DNA of 20,524 nt from Alphaproteobacteria bacterium (GCA_021296375.1 JAGWAQ010000012.1:1-20524); one strand, 5' to 3'; shown: positions 7,650 through 15,179, numbered from the stretch's first letter. Translations and numbers: made by a program. The notes: generated by a model from the sequence alone, not told the origin.

Positions 7650-8224
7650 ATATTATTCTGCTTGGCCCGCCAGGTGCGGGTAAAGGCACGCAGGCGGAAA
7701 AGCTGGTCAATGACCGTGGCCTGGTGCAATTGTCGACGGGGGATATGCTCCGTCAGGCTATTCAGGACGGCACCGAGCTTGGCCTGAAGGCGAAAGCCAT
7801 CATGGACGCCGGGGATCTGGTTGCCGATGATATTATTCTCGGGATGATCCGTGAACGCCTGATGAGCGATGAATGCGCCAATGGCGTGATCCTTGACGGT
7901 TTCCCCCGCACGGTGGCGCAGGCCGAAGGGCTTGATGCGATGCTGGCGGAAATGAACCTCGGGATCGATCACGTGATCGAAATCCAGGTCGACGAAGCGG
8001 CCTTGTTCGCGCGGATTGAAACCCGCGCCAAGGAAACCGGCGGCGCCCGCAGTGATGATAACGCTGAAGTCTTGACCAAGCGTCTTAAAGTTTACCACGA
8101 CAGCACGGCGCCAATTCTGCCGCACTATCGTGCAAAGGGTAATATGAGTGTTGTTGACGGCATGATGGCTATCGAAGATGTCGCCGCGGCAATTGATGAA
8201 ATTCTTGGGGGTCAGGCAAACTGA
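7646..8224 (+). CDS. adk: Adenylate kinase, short-LID type
   Basis: Adenylate kinase interconverts ATP + AMP and 2 ADP in the cytoplasm. The 192 residues show the P-loop GPPGAGKGTQ at 7-16, the AMP-binding STGDMLR at 30-36 and LDGFPRT at 83-89. The LID region, ETRAKETGGARSDDNAEVL at about 125-143, is short and lacks the extended zinc or hydrogen-bonded LID insert of 214-residue enzymes, as is usual in alphaproteobacteria. The 4-base overlap with secY suggests coupled translation. adk between secY and rpsM is a recurrent bacterial arrangement. Confidence 0.97.
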   Translation: MNIILLGPPGAGKGTQAEKLVNDRGLVQLSTGDMLRQAIQDGTELGLKAKAIMDAGDLVADDIILGMIRERLMSDECANGVILDGFPRTVAQAEGLDAMLAEMNLGIDHVIEIQVDEAALFARIETRAKETGGARSDDNAEVLTKRLKVYHDSTAPILPHYRAKGNMSVVDGMMAIEDVAAAIDEILGGQAN

Positions 8225-8228
8225 CTGG

Positions 8229-8256
8229 TTGACTGAAACTTGTGTCGCATTATAAT
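8229..8256 (+). promoter_or_regulatory. Predicted sigma-70 promoter for rpsM-rpsK-rpoA-rplQ
   Basis: TTGACT at 8229-8234 and TATAAT at 8251-8256 are separated by 16 bases. The -10 element is perfect and the -35 matches five of six positions. It sits in the only sizeable gap of the ribosomal protein cluster, so it probably gives the alpha cluster its own transcription start, near 8263, in addition to read-through from adk. This is prediction from sequence only. Confidence 0.7.
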
Positions 8257-8257
8257 T

Positions 8258-8305
8258 CGTTTTCCCTCACTCAAGGGGGTTTAGCGTTGGGCGAGACGGA
8301 AAACG
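8258..8305 (+). other. Inverted repeat in the rpsM leader
   Basis: CGTTTTCC at 8258-8265 and GGAAAACG at 8298-8305 are perfect 8-base inverted repeats around a 32-base spacer. The spacer could extend the stem by three more pairs (CTC 8266-8268 with GAG 8293-8295) across a 2-base bulge. It ends just before the rpsM ribosome binding site. It could be a regulatory leader structure. However, the left arm overlaps the expected start of transcription, so only read-through transcripts from adk would carry the whole stem. Confidence 0.4.
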
Positions 8306-8329
8306 TCGTTTTGATAAAAGGAGAGGGCA

Positions 8330-8698
8330 GTGGCTCGTATTGCTGGTGTCAACATACCGACTAAAAAGAGGGTAAAAATTGCCCTTACCTATATTCATGG
8401 TATTGGTCATACTTCGGCCAATAAGATCTGCGCGCGCGCCGGCTTGACCGAAGAACGCCGTGTCAATGATCTGACCGAAGATGAACTGACTCGTATCCGC
8501 GACATCATCGATGAGGATTTCCTCGTTGAAGGTGATCTGCGTCGTCAAACCTCAATGGCCATCAAGCGTTACCTTGATCTGGGTTGTCTTCGTGGTCTGC
8601 GCCACCGCCGTAACCTGCCTGTTCGCGGTCAGCGTACCCACACCAACGCCCGTACCCGTAAGGGCCCGGCTAAAGCCATCGCTGGCAAGAAGAAATAA
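8330..8698 (+). CDS. rpsM: 30S ribosomal protein S13
   Basis: S13 lies at the top of the small-subunit head and contacts S19, the large subunit and P-site tRNA. The 122-residue product starts MARIAGVNIPTKKRVKIALT. It has the helix-two-turns-helix core (YIHGIGHTSANKICARAGL) and the C-terminal signature LRGLRHRRNLPVRGQRTHTN. The start codon is GTG, unlike the other ribosomal protein genes here. It is supported by AAAAGGAG six bases upstream and by full-length agreement with the family. It is the first gene behind the predicted internal promoter. Confidence 0.97.
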   Translation: MARIAGVNIPTKKRVKIALTYIHGIGHTSANKICARAGLTEERRVNDLTEDELTRIRDIIDEDFLVEGDLRRQTSMAIKRYLDLGCLRGLRHRRNLPVRGQRTHTNARTRKGPAKAIAGKKK

Positions 8699-8722
8699 CC
8701 CTTTTCGGTTAGGAGAGCATTT

Positions 8723-9118
8723 ATGGCAAAGCAGCCTTCACAAGCACGCGTTCGTCGCCGCGAGAAGAAAAACATCAGCAACGGTGTCGCCCACGTTAAC
8801 GCATCGTTCAACAACACCAAGATCACCATCACTGATGTTCAGGGCAATACCATTTCATGGTCATCTGCTGGTGGCATGGGCTTTAAGGGTTCACGCAAGT
8901 CCACCCCTTATGCCGCCCAGCTCGCTGCAGAAGATGCCGGCAAGAAAGCTATTGAGCATGGCATGAAGACACTTGACGTTCAGGTGCGTGGTCCTGGCAC
9001 GGGTCGCGAATCTGCTTTGCGCGCACTGCAGGCCGTAGGGTTCAACATCACCTCTATTCGTGATGTTACGCCGATCCCTCATAACGGTTGCCGTCCACGC
9101 AAGCGTCGTCGGGTTTAA
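8723..9118 (+). CDS. rpsK: 30S ribosomal protein S11
   Basis: S11 lies on the platform and shapes the E-site side of the mRNA path. The 131-residue product holds HVNASFNNTKITITDVQGN at about 25-43 and the diagnostic C-terminus GPGTGRESALRALQAVGF, then DVTPIPHNGCRPRKRRRV. An AGGAG ribosome binding site precedes the ATG. A short TAACC/GGTTA inverted repeat (8696-8711) abuts it, across the rpsM stop. In E. coli rpsD comes next; here rpoA follows directly, as in other alphaproteobacteria. Confidence 0.97.
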   Translation: MAKQPSQARVRRREKKNISNGVAHVNASFNNTKITITDVQGNTISWSSAGGMGFKGSRKSTPYAAQLAAEDAGKKAIEHGMKTLDVQVRGPGTGRESALRALQAVGFNITSIRDVTPIPHNGCRPRKRRRV

Positions 9119-9142
9119 CCACAACCTCACGTCGCCTCAAGT

Positions 9143-9156
9143 CCCGCGTGTGCGGG
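9143..9156 (+). other. Small GC-rich hairpin before rpoA
   Basis: CCCGC at 9143-9147 and GCGGG at 9152-9156 form a 5-base stem with a GTGT loop in the 63-base gap between rpsK and rpoA. No T-run follows, so it is not an intrinsic terminator. It might stabilise or process the mRNA or tune rpoA translation; the function is unknown. Confidence 0.3.
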
Positions 9157-9181
9157 GGATTAATTTCGAAGGGAAATCGCC

Positions 9182-10198
9182 ATGATTGAAAAGAATTGGC
9201 AGGAATTGAAAAAGCCCGAAAACACCAACGTCGCTATTGCCGATGAAAACCCGAACAAGGCGACCATCACGGTTGAACCGTTTGAACGCGGGTTCGGGGT
9301 CACCGTCGGCAACGCTTTGCGTCGTGTTCTTCTGTCGTCACTTCAGGGCGCCGCCATCACCTCCATTCAGGTTCAGGGCGTGCTGCATGAGTTCTCCTCA
9401 ATCCCTGGTGTTCGTGAAGATGTCACCGACATGGTGCTGAACCTTAAGGGCATCGCTGTTAAGATGAGCATTGAAGGCCCCAAGCGTCTGCGGCTGAGCG
9501 CCGAAGGCCCATGCACCGTGACCGCAGGCATGATCAACGTCGTTGGCGGTGTTGAGATCATGAACCCTGACCATGTCATCTGCACCCTTGATCAGGGCGC
9601 CGAGCTGAACGCTGAACTGACGGTTGAAACCGGCTCCGGCTATGTTCCTGCCTCTGCGCACCGGTCCGAAGACAGCCCTATCGGCCTGATCCCGATTGAC
9701 GCGATTTACTCGCCCATGCGTCAGGTCGCCTATAAGGTGGAAAACACTCGTGTTGGCCAGCGCACGGACTTTGACAAGCTGATCCTGAGCCTCGAAACCG
9801 ACGGCACGGTCAAGCCTGATGATGCCGTGGCTTTCGCCGCCCGCATCCTGCAGGACCAGCTCCAGCCGATGATCAACTTCGAAGAGCCTTCAGCCGCGAC
9901 CCAGGTCGATGAGCCTGATGACATTCCGTTCAACCGGAACTTGCTCAAGAAAGTGGATGAACTGGAACTTTCTGTTCGTTCGGCAAATTGCCTGAAGAAC
10001 GACAATATCGTTTACATTGGTGATCTCGTCCAGAAGACCGAACCGGAAATGCTCCGGACTCCGAATTTCGGCCGTAAATCACTGAATGAAATTAAAGAAG
10101 TGCTGAGAACAATGACCCTTGAGCTCGGCATGGATGTTCCCAACTGGCCACCAGAAAACATTGAAGAAATGGCCAAGCGCCTGGATGAACCTTACTAG
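9182..10198 (+). CDS. rpoA: DNA-directed RNA polymerase subunit alpha
   Basis: The alpha subunit dimerises to nucleate RNA polymerase and contacts activators and UP elements through its C-terminal domain. The 338 residues show the N-terminal assembly domain, including PFERGFGVTVGNALRRVLLS at about 33-52. An acidic linker follows at about 234-250. The C-terminal domain contains LELSVRSANCLKNDNIVYIG at 261-280. Arg266 and Asn269 correspond to the DNA-contacting Arg265 and Asn268 of E. coli. A GAAGGGAAA stretch acts as ribosome binding site. The protein ends NWPPENIEEMAKRLDEPY, normal for the class. Confidence 0.98.
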   Translation: MIEKNWQELKKPENTNVAIADENPNKATITVEPFERGFGVTVGNALRRVLLSSLQGAAITSIQVQGVLHEFSSIPGVREDVTDMVLNLKGIAVKMSIEGPKRLRLSAEGPCTVTAGMINVVGGVEIMNPDHVICTLDQGAELNAELTVETGSGYVPASAHRSEDSPIGLIPIDAIYSPMRQVAYKVENTRVGQRTDFDKLILSLETDGTVKPDDAVAFAARILQDQLQPMINFEEPSAATQVDEPDDIPFNRNLLKKVDELELSVRSANCLKNDNIVYIGDLVQKTEPEMLRTPNFGRKSLNEIKEVLRTMTLELGMDVPNWPPENIEEMAKRLDEPY

Positions 10199-10225
10199 GT
10201 CCAGTGCGAGTATAGGAGACTTATA

Positions 10226-10654
10226 ATGCGCCATCGTATGTCCGGTCGTAAACTGAACCGCACTTCACAACATCGCCAGATGCTGTTCCGCAACATGTCA
10301 CAGGCTCTCATCAAGCATGAGCAGATCGTGACCACCCTGGCCAAAGCCCGTGAGCTGCGTCCCGTTGTTGAGCGTCTGATCACCCTTGGCAAGCGCGGTG
10401 ACCTGCATGCCCGTCGTCTGGCTTTTGCCCGTCTGCGTGACAATGACATGGTCACCAAGCTGTTTGACGTGCTGGCGACCCGTTACGCGGATCGCCCCGG
10501 TGGCTACACCCGCGTCATCAAGGCCGGCTTCCGTTATGGTGATGCCGCCGCCATGGCTGTCATTGAATTTGTTGATCGTGACGAAGATGCCCGCGGTCAG
10601 GACTCCGGTCCCGTCATGGAAGACGACATGCCAACGGAAGAAACCGCCGCTTAA
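10226..10654 (+). CDS. rplQ: 50S ribosomal protein L17
   Basis: L17 lies near the exit tunnel on the solvent side of the large subunit. The 142-residue product begins with the signature MRHRMSGRKLNRTSQHRQML and continues LFRNMSQALIKHEQIVTTLA. The conserved core ends near residue 120 (AAAMAVIEFVDRD). An acidic tail of about 20 residues, EDARGQDSGPVMEDDMPTEE, follows, as often found in alphaproteobacteria. AGGAG lies about 8 bases before the ATG. It is the last gene of the cluster; the terminator follows. Confidence 0.97.
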   Translation: MRHRMSGRKLNRTSQHRQMLFRNMSQALIKHEQIVTTLAKARELRPVVERLITLGKRGDLHARRLAFARLRDNDMVTKLFDVLATRYADRPGGYTRVIKAGFRYGDAAAMAVIEFVDRDEDARGQDSGPVMEDDMPTEETAA

Positions 10655-10677
10655 TCCGGTTTCCCATGTGATTGATC

Positions 10678-10702
10678 AAAGGCCGGTGTTCCGGCCTTTT
10701 TT
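10678..10702 (+). terminator. Rho-independent terminator of the ribosomal protein cluster
   Basis: AAAGGCCGG at 10678-10686, a TGTT loop and CCGGCCTTT form a 9-base stem, with the final Ts running on into six consecutive Ts (10697-10702). It starts 24 bases after the rplQ stop and is a textbook intrinsic terminator. It separates the ribosomal cluster from rarA. Confidence 0.93.
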
Positions 10703-10787
10703 CATGCCTGGATTTCGCCTGCTGTTTTCCGTAACCCCCTGCGCATCCCCTATGGAAATTCCGCCCGGGAAATGGAATACTATCCCC

Positions 10788-12110
10788 ATGACGCCGCCAT
10801 CTTCTTCACTTTTTGACGCCAAACGCCAGAAACCGCTGGCCGAACGCTTGCGTCCCCTGCGTCTTGATGATGTGACAGGGCAGGACCACCTGCTGGGGGC
10901 TGACGGCAAGTTAAAGCGGATGGTTGAGGCGGCAAAATCCGGGCAGATGATGCCATCGCTGATCCTCTGGGGGCCGCCGGGCACAGGTAAAACCACCATC
11001 GCGCGATTGCTGGCGGCGCAAGCCGGACTGGCGTTTGAACCGGTGTCAGCGGTATTTGACGGCGTGGCGGAACTGCGCAAGGTCTTTGCGCGGGCGGATG
11101 AACGGGGGATGCTGGGCGAAGGCACGTTGTTGTTTGTCGATGAAGTTCACCGTTTCAACAAGGCCCAGCAGGACGGGCTGCTGCCCCATGTCGAGGACGG
11201 GCGGGTGACGCTGGTGGGGGCGACGACGGAAAACCCCAGCTTTGCCCTTAATGGCGCGCTGTTGTCGCGTTGTCAGGTGCTGGTGTTGAACCGTCTTGAT
11301 GACGCCGCCCTTGACCGCCTGATCTCCCGCGCTGAAGAAGGGGAGGGGCGAAAGATCAATGTTGATGATGACGCCCGCGCCGCCATGAAAGCCATGGCCG
11401 ATGGCGACGGGCGATACCTTCTCAATATGGTGGAAACGGTATTGGCGCAGCAAAATGACGGCGAAGCCGCTATTTCGCCTGATGAACTGACAAAGGTGTT
11501 GTCGCAACGGGCGGCGGCGTTTGATCGCGCCGGTGACCAGCATTACAACCTGATGTCGGCCTTGCATAAATCCTTGCGGTCATCCGACGCTGACGCCGCG
11601 CTTTATTGGCTGGCGCGAATGTTCGTCGGGGGGGAGGACCCCCGCTATATTCTGCGGCGGCTGGTGCGGTTCGCGTCTGAAGATATCGGGCTGGCGGAAC
11701 CCGAAGCGCTTAATCACGCGATTTCAGCCTGGAACTCTTATGAACGTCTTGGCTCCCCTGAAGGCGAGCTGGCGGTGGCGGCGCTGGTGCTGTATTTGGC
11801 GACGGCGCCGAAATCAAACGCCGCTTACACGGCCTTCAAAGCGGCGATGCGGGCGGCGCGTGACACCGGCTCACTGATGCCGCCAAAACATATCCTGAAC
11901 GCCCCCACCGGGCTGATGAAAGACCTCGGCTATGGCGATGGCTATGTCTATGACCATGACACCGCTGACGGGTTTTCGGGCCAGAACTGTTTTCCTGACG
12001 ACATGCCGCGGCAAGTGTTCTATCAACCGGTGGAACGCGGTTTTGAACGCGACATCAAAAAACGCCTTGAATGGTGGGATAAAAAACGTCGGGAGAAACC
12101 GCAGGAATGA
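10788..12110 (+). CDS. rarA: Replication-associated recombination ATPase RarA (MgsA)
   Basis: RarA is an AAA+ ATPase of the clamp-loader clade that acts at stalled replication forks. From the ATG at 10788 the product has 440 residues, close to E. coli RarA (447). It starts just before the family block KPLAERLRPLRLDDVTGQDH. Walker A is GPPGTGKTT at 62-70, Walker B LLFVDEVHRF at 114-123, sensor 1 GATTENPSF at 144-152, and the arginine finger is probably Arg161 in LLSRCQV. The C-terminal part has HYNLMSALHKSLRSSDADAA and EDIGLAEP. An in-frame ATG at 10752 is possible, but neither start has a clear ribosome binding site. The frame also runs back into rplQ, across the terminator, so longer starts are rejected. 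Confidence 0.95.
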   Translation: MTPPSSSLFDAKRQKPLAERLRPLRLDDVTGQDHLLGADGKLKRMVEAAKSGQMMPSLILWGPPGTGKTTIARLLAAQAGLAFEPVSAVFDGVAELRKVFARADERGMLGEGTLLFVDEVHRFNKAQQDGLLPHVEDGRVTLVGATTENPSFALNGALLSRCQVLVLNRLDDAALDRLISRAEEGEGRKINVDDDARAAMKAMADGDGRYLLNMVETVLAQQNDGEAAISPDELTKVLSQRAAAFDRAGDQHYNLMSALHKSLRSSDADAALYWLARMFVGGEDPRYILRRLVRFASEDIGLAEPEALNHAISAWNSYERLGSPEGELAVAALVLYLATAPKSNAAYTAFKAAMRAARDTGSLMPPKHILNAPTGLMKDLGYGDGYVYDHDTADGFSGQNCFPDDMPRQVFYQPVERGFERDIKKRLEWWDKKRREKPQE

Positions 12111-13021
12111 CAGGGTTTGACCTTTTTATCGGCATTGACTGGTCGGGGGGGCAGGCTGAACACCAGAAAGGCATCCAGCTGGCGGAAGCCGCCCCGGGCC
12201 ATGCCGCCCCCACCATTATTCCCCCGCCGCACCCCAAAGGCTGGAGCCGGGCGCAGGTGATGGCGCATCTGCTTGCGCATAAACATGGCGGTCGGCGTGT
12301 TCTGGCGGGGATTGATTTTGCCTTCTGCCATGCCCATGGCGGCGATGGTTATTACCCCGGGCTTGCAGGCGGCCCCCAGACCCCGGCGGCGCTGTGGGAA
12401 GTGGTGGAGCAGGCCAATCAATCAGCTCCCTATCTTTATGGCGGCGGCATTTGGGGGGATGCCGGGTTGCGCGCTTATTACAACGCCCCGAATTGCCGGG
12501 ATGGCCGTGGCGGTAAAGGGGCGCGCTACCAATCCCGTCGTCGCCGCACGGAAGAGCTGGCGGCCACGCGCAACGGGCGCAGCCCGTCGCCGACCTTTAA
12601 TTGCGTTGGCCCCGCCGGTGTTGGCACAGGTTCGCTGGCGGGCATGCGGTTGCTGCATCATATGGCGGGGCAGGCCTGGGTCTGGCCGATCACCCCTCAA
12701 GATGAGGTCGCGCGGCTCAAGCGAGAGGCTGGCCTGCTGGCCCTGGTGGAAATTTACCCGGCGCTTTATTTCACCATGGCAGGGGTCAAGGACGCGGCGA
12801 AAAAAGCCGCTCCTCTTGACGCCTTGAACACAGCGCTGGCGCATTTCCACTCCACCCCTGTTGCTGATGTGGCAACGCAACTGCCCGACCATGATGACCT
12901 TGACGCCGCGGTATCCGCCGCCGCCCTGCGCGCGCTCCATGATCCTGAAAATATCTTCCCCGTGCCGTCGCCGGAAGACGCTTCAGCGCGCCTCGAGGGC
13001 TGGATATTTGGGGCCGGCTGA
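12107..13021 (+). CDS. Predicted RNase H-fold protein, DUF429-like
   Basis: This 304-residue protein is not one with a known function. It has the spaced acidic motifs of RNase H-fold nuclease-like families such as DUF429: FIGIDWSGG at 7-15 (Asp11), LAGIDFAF at 67-74 (Asp70), LVEIYPALYF at 213-222 (Glu215) and DHDDLDAAVSAAALRAL at 261-277 (Asp263/264/266). A family-specific block SPTFNCVGPAGVGTGSLAGM lies at 161-180, after an arginine-rich stretch (YQSRRRRTEE). There is no signal peptide or membrane segment. The start overlaps the rarA stop by 4 bases, suggesting joint expression. The fold assignment is by motif pattern only; nuclease activity is inferred, not shown. Confidence 0.6.
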   Translation: MTGFDLFIGIDWSGGQAEHQKGIQLAEAAPGHAAPTIIPPPHPKGWSRAQVMAHLLAHKHGGRRVLAGIDFAFCHAHGGDGYYPGLAGGPQTPAALWEVVEQANQSAPYLYGGGIWGDAGLRAYYNAPNCRDGRGGKGARYQSRRRRTEELAATRNGRSPSPTFNCVGPAGVGTGSLAGMRLLHHMAGQAWVWPITPQDEVARLKREAGLLALVEIYPALYFTMAGVKDAAKKAAPLDALNTALAHFHSTPVADVATQLPDHDDLDAAVSAAALRALHDPENIFPVPSPEDASARLEGWIFGAG

Positions 13022-13035
13022 AGTACAACCACAGC

Positions 13036-13434
13036 ATGATGATGTTTACCGCCATAGCCCTTGGGGGCGCCATTGGGGCGATGTGCCGTTACGCCACCTC
13101 TCTGCTCATCATCTCGATATGGGGGGCGGGGGTCCAGCCTGCCGCGACCTTGCTGGTCAATGCGCTCGGCAGTGGCTTGATGGGGTGTGGTTACGCGCGG
13201 ATCGGCCTCGGGTTGGCGATGCCTGAACCTCTGCGGGGATTGGTGCTGGTGGGGTTCCTCGGGTCGCTGACGACGTTTTCGTCATTTTCCATGGATGTGA
13301 TCAGCATGGTTGAAAAAGGCATGGTCGGCGTTGCCCTTGGCTATGCGCTGGCGTCGGTGGTGGTGTCGTTGCTCAGCTTTGTGATGATGATGGGGCTGGT
13401 GCGGGCGCTGGCAGGGGGTATTCATGGCTTTTGA
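13036..13434 (+). CDS. crcB: Fluoride channel CrcB/Fluc
   Basis: Fluc proteins are dual-topology dimers that export fluoride from the cytoplasm. The 132 residues form four hydrophobic segments with the family marks GGAIGAMCRYA at 10-20, TLLVNALGSGLMG at 38-50 (Asn42 the conserved pore asparagine) and GFLGSLTTFSSFSMD at 73-87 (Phe81 and Phe84 the likely phenylalanine box). Three consecutive ATGs (13036, 13039, 13042) make the exact start uncertain, and no strong ribosome binding site is seen. It lies 14 bases after the preceding gene and overlaps the next by 11. A single gene suggests a homodimer. Confidence 0.93.
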   Translation: MMMFTAIALGGAIGAMCRYATSLLIISIWGAGVQPAATLLVNALGSGLMGCGYARIGLGLAMPEPLRGLVLVGFLGSLTTFSSFSMDVISMVEKGMVGVALGYALASVVVSLLSFVMMMGLVRALAGGIHGF

Positions 13435-14452
13435 GAAGGTCGACCATCACGTGACCGCTGATGATGATGGCACAAGGCTGGACCGGTTTATTCGTCGCCT
13501 CCACCCTGATGTCAATCAGGGGCGGATCGAAAAACTCCTGCGCGGCGGGGTCATCCGTCTTGATGGACTGAAGGCGAAATCCTCCGCCCGGCTTTATACC
13601 GGCGCGGTGGTGACAATGCCAAGGAAGATCGAGCCTGCCCCGGCTTCCGCCACAGCCACGGCGCAAGCGACGCCAAAAGCCAGGAAACCTGCGGTAAAAG
13701 CGGACCCCAAGGTTGTTGCCACCGTCAAAAGCGCGGTGATCGGCAAGGGCAAGGGCTGGATTGCGCTCAACAAGCCGTCAGGTCTCGCCACCCAGGGCGG
13801 GTCAGGCACCAGGCATCACGTTGACGGCGCCCTCGCTGAAGCCTTCGCTGACCATGAGAAATGCCGGCTTGTTCATCGCCTTGATCGTGACACCTCCGGG
13901 GTGCTGGTGATCGCCACGGACCTCTCCACCGCCCGCAATCTGGCCAACGGGTTTCAACGCCATGACCACGACAAGACCTATCTTGCCCTTCTGCAAGGCG
14001 TGCCGAAGATCAGCATGGGAAAGATCAACGCGCCGCTCCTGAAAGCTGGCGGCAAAGGCCATGAACGCATGGTGGTGGATGACGACGGCCAACCGGCGGT
14101 GACGCTTTACCGCGTGCTTGAACAGATGGGCAAATCCGTCAGCCTTGTTGCCTTGCGCCCGAAGACCGGCCGCACCCATCAGCTGCGCGCCCATATGGCG
14201 GAACTCGGCTGCCCTATTCTGGGGGATGGCAAATACGGCGGGGCCGAAGCTTTTCCGAATGACGCCGTGACAAGGCTTTGCCTGCATGCCGCCTCGCTTA
14301 CGCTGGACGCCACGGGGCGCGGCGGATCAAGCCAGAAAAAAGTGACGGCCCCCATCCCCGATGATATGGTGAAGGTGTTCGATTTCTTTGGCCTTGATGC
14401 CGCATCTGCGCTCCGTTCCGCGGCTGATCCTGATTGTTTTGAGGATAATTAA
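13424..14452 (+). CDS. rluC: RluC/RluD-family 23S rRNA pseudouridine synthase
   Basis: This enzyme isomerises uridines in 23S rRNA; RluC of E. coli modifies 955, 2504 and 2580. An S4-like RNA-binding domain occupies about 16-65 (RLDRFIRRLHPDVNQGRIEK). The catalytic domain has HRLDRDTSGVLVIA at 151-164, with Asp154 the nucleophile, and RPKTGRTHQLRAHM near 245. Between them lies an Ala/Pro/Lys-rich linker at about 70-105, longer than usual. The 11-base overlap with crcB and an AGGGGG ribosome binding site support the start. RluC is favoured over RluD from the usual alphaproteobacterial neighbourhood before ATP12; the exact target is not certain. Confidence 0.85.
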   Translation: MAFEKVDHHVTADDDGTRLDRFIRRLHPDVNQGRIEKLLRGGVIRLDGLKAKSSARLYTGAVVTMPRKIEPAPASATATAQATPKARKPAVKADPKVVATVKSAVIGKGKGWIALNKPSGLATQGGSGTRHHVDGALAEAFADHEKCRLVHRLDRDTSGVLVIATDLSTARNLANGFQRHDHDKTYLALLQGVPKISMGKINAPLLKAGGKGHERMVVDDDGQPAVTLYRVLEQMGKSVSLVALRPKTGRTHQLRAHMAELGCPILGDGKYGGAEAFPNDAVTRLCLHAASLTLDATGRGGSSQKKVTAPIPDDMVKVFDFFGLDAASALRSAADPDCFEDN

Positions 14453-14454
14453 CA

Positions 14455-15165
14455 ATGTCGACACCAGCGGCGAAACGGTTCTGGACCACCACCAGCATGA
14501 AAGCTGATGATGGCGGCTTTGCGGTGACGCTTGATGGCCGTGATGTCAAAACCCCGAATGGCACCGTGTTTCGCGCCCCGACGGAACCGCTTGCGGTGGC
14601 GATCCGTGATGAATGGGACGCCCAGGTCGAGGTGATTAATCCCGATGCCATGCCGATGTTCAAATTCACGGTGACGGCGGTCGACCGTGTCACCCCACAG
14701 CGCGACGCCGTGGTGGATGAGCTGGCCAATTATGGCGCCAATGATTTGCTCTGTTATCGTGAGGGCGGTGATCAGCAGCTCGCCAACCATCAGGACGAGA
14801 CCTGGCAGCCGTACCTGAGCTGGGCTGAGGCCACGCTTGATGTTCGCTTGAGCTGTTTTGTGGGGATCATGCCCGGCGAGCAATCCCCCGAAGCCAAGCA
14901 GGCCCTGCGCGGCCATGTCGACCGCTACAGTGATTTCGAATTGTCAGGGCTGCATAGCCTTGTCACCGTCAGCGGCTCCCTGATCCTCGGGTTGGCGGCG
15001 GCGCAAAACCACCAGCCGATTGATGCCATCACCAAAGCCGCCCAGCTTGATGAATTGTGGCAACAGGAAAAATGGGGTTATGATGACGAAGCGGGCGCCC
15101 GCTTGAAGGCCCATCACACGCTGATGACCGAAGCGCATCGTTACCTGTCCTTGCTGAAGACCTGA
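14455..15165 (+). CDS. ATP12 family F1-ATPase assembly chaperone
   Basis: In mitochondria Atp12 binds the free F1 alpha subunit before assembly with beta. Alphaproteobacteria carry the ancestral form, presumably with the same role. The 236-residue product has KRFWTTTSM at 7-15, AVTLDGRDVKTPNGT at 23-37, NYGANDLLCYREG near 97-109 and the family-typical QQEKWGYDDEAGARL at 203-217. No signal peptide is present, so it should be cytoplasmic. It starts 2 bases after the rluC stop, with GAGGATAA upstream. Many alphaproteobacteria have a HAD-family hydrolase gene between these two; none is present here. Confidence 0.92.
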   Translation: MSTPAAKRFWTTTSMKADDGGFAVTLDGRDVKTPNGTVFRAPTEPLAVAIRDEWDAQVEVINPDAMPMFKFTVTAVDRVTPQRDAVVDELANYGANDLLCYREGGDQQLANHQDETWQPYLSWAEATLDVRLSCFVGIMPGEQSPEAKQALRGHVDRYSDFELSGLHSLVTVSGSLILGLAAAQNHQPIDAITKAAQLDELWQQEKWGYDDEAGARLKAHHTLMTEAHRYLSLLKT

Positions 15166-15179
15166 ATGGAGAATGTCCC

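Noticed and set aside
8264..8279. Possible terminator after adk (TTCCCT with AGGGGG)
   Set aside because: The stem is short and partly G-T paired, and only three Ts follow. The adk-rpsM gap is more convincing as a promoter and leader.
10386..10787. Upstream extension of the rarA frame into rplQ
   Set aside because: It would run through the rplQ terminator, and the translation there has no RarA similarity; RarA homology begins right after the ATG at 10788.
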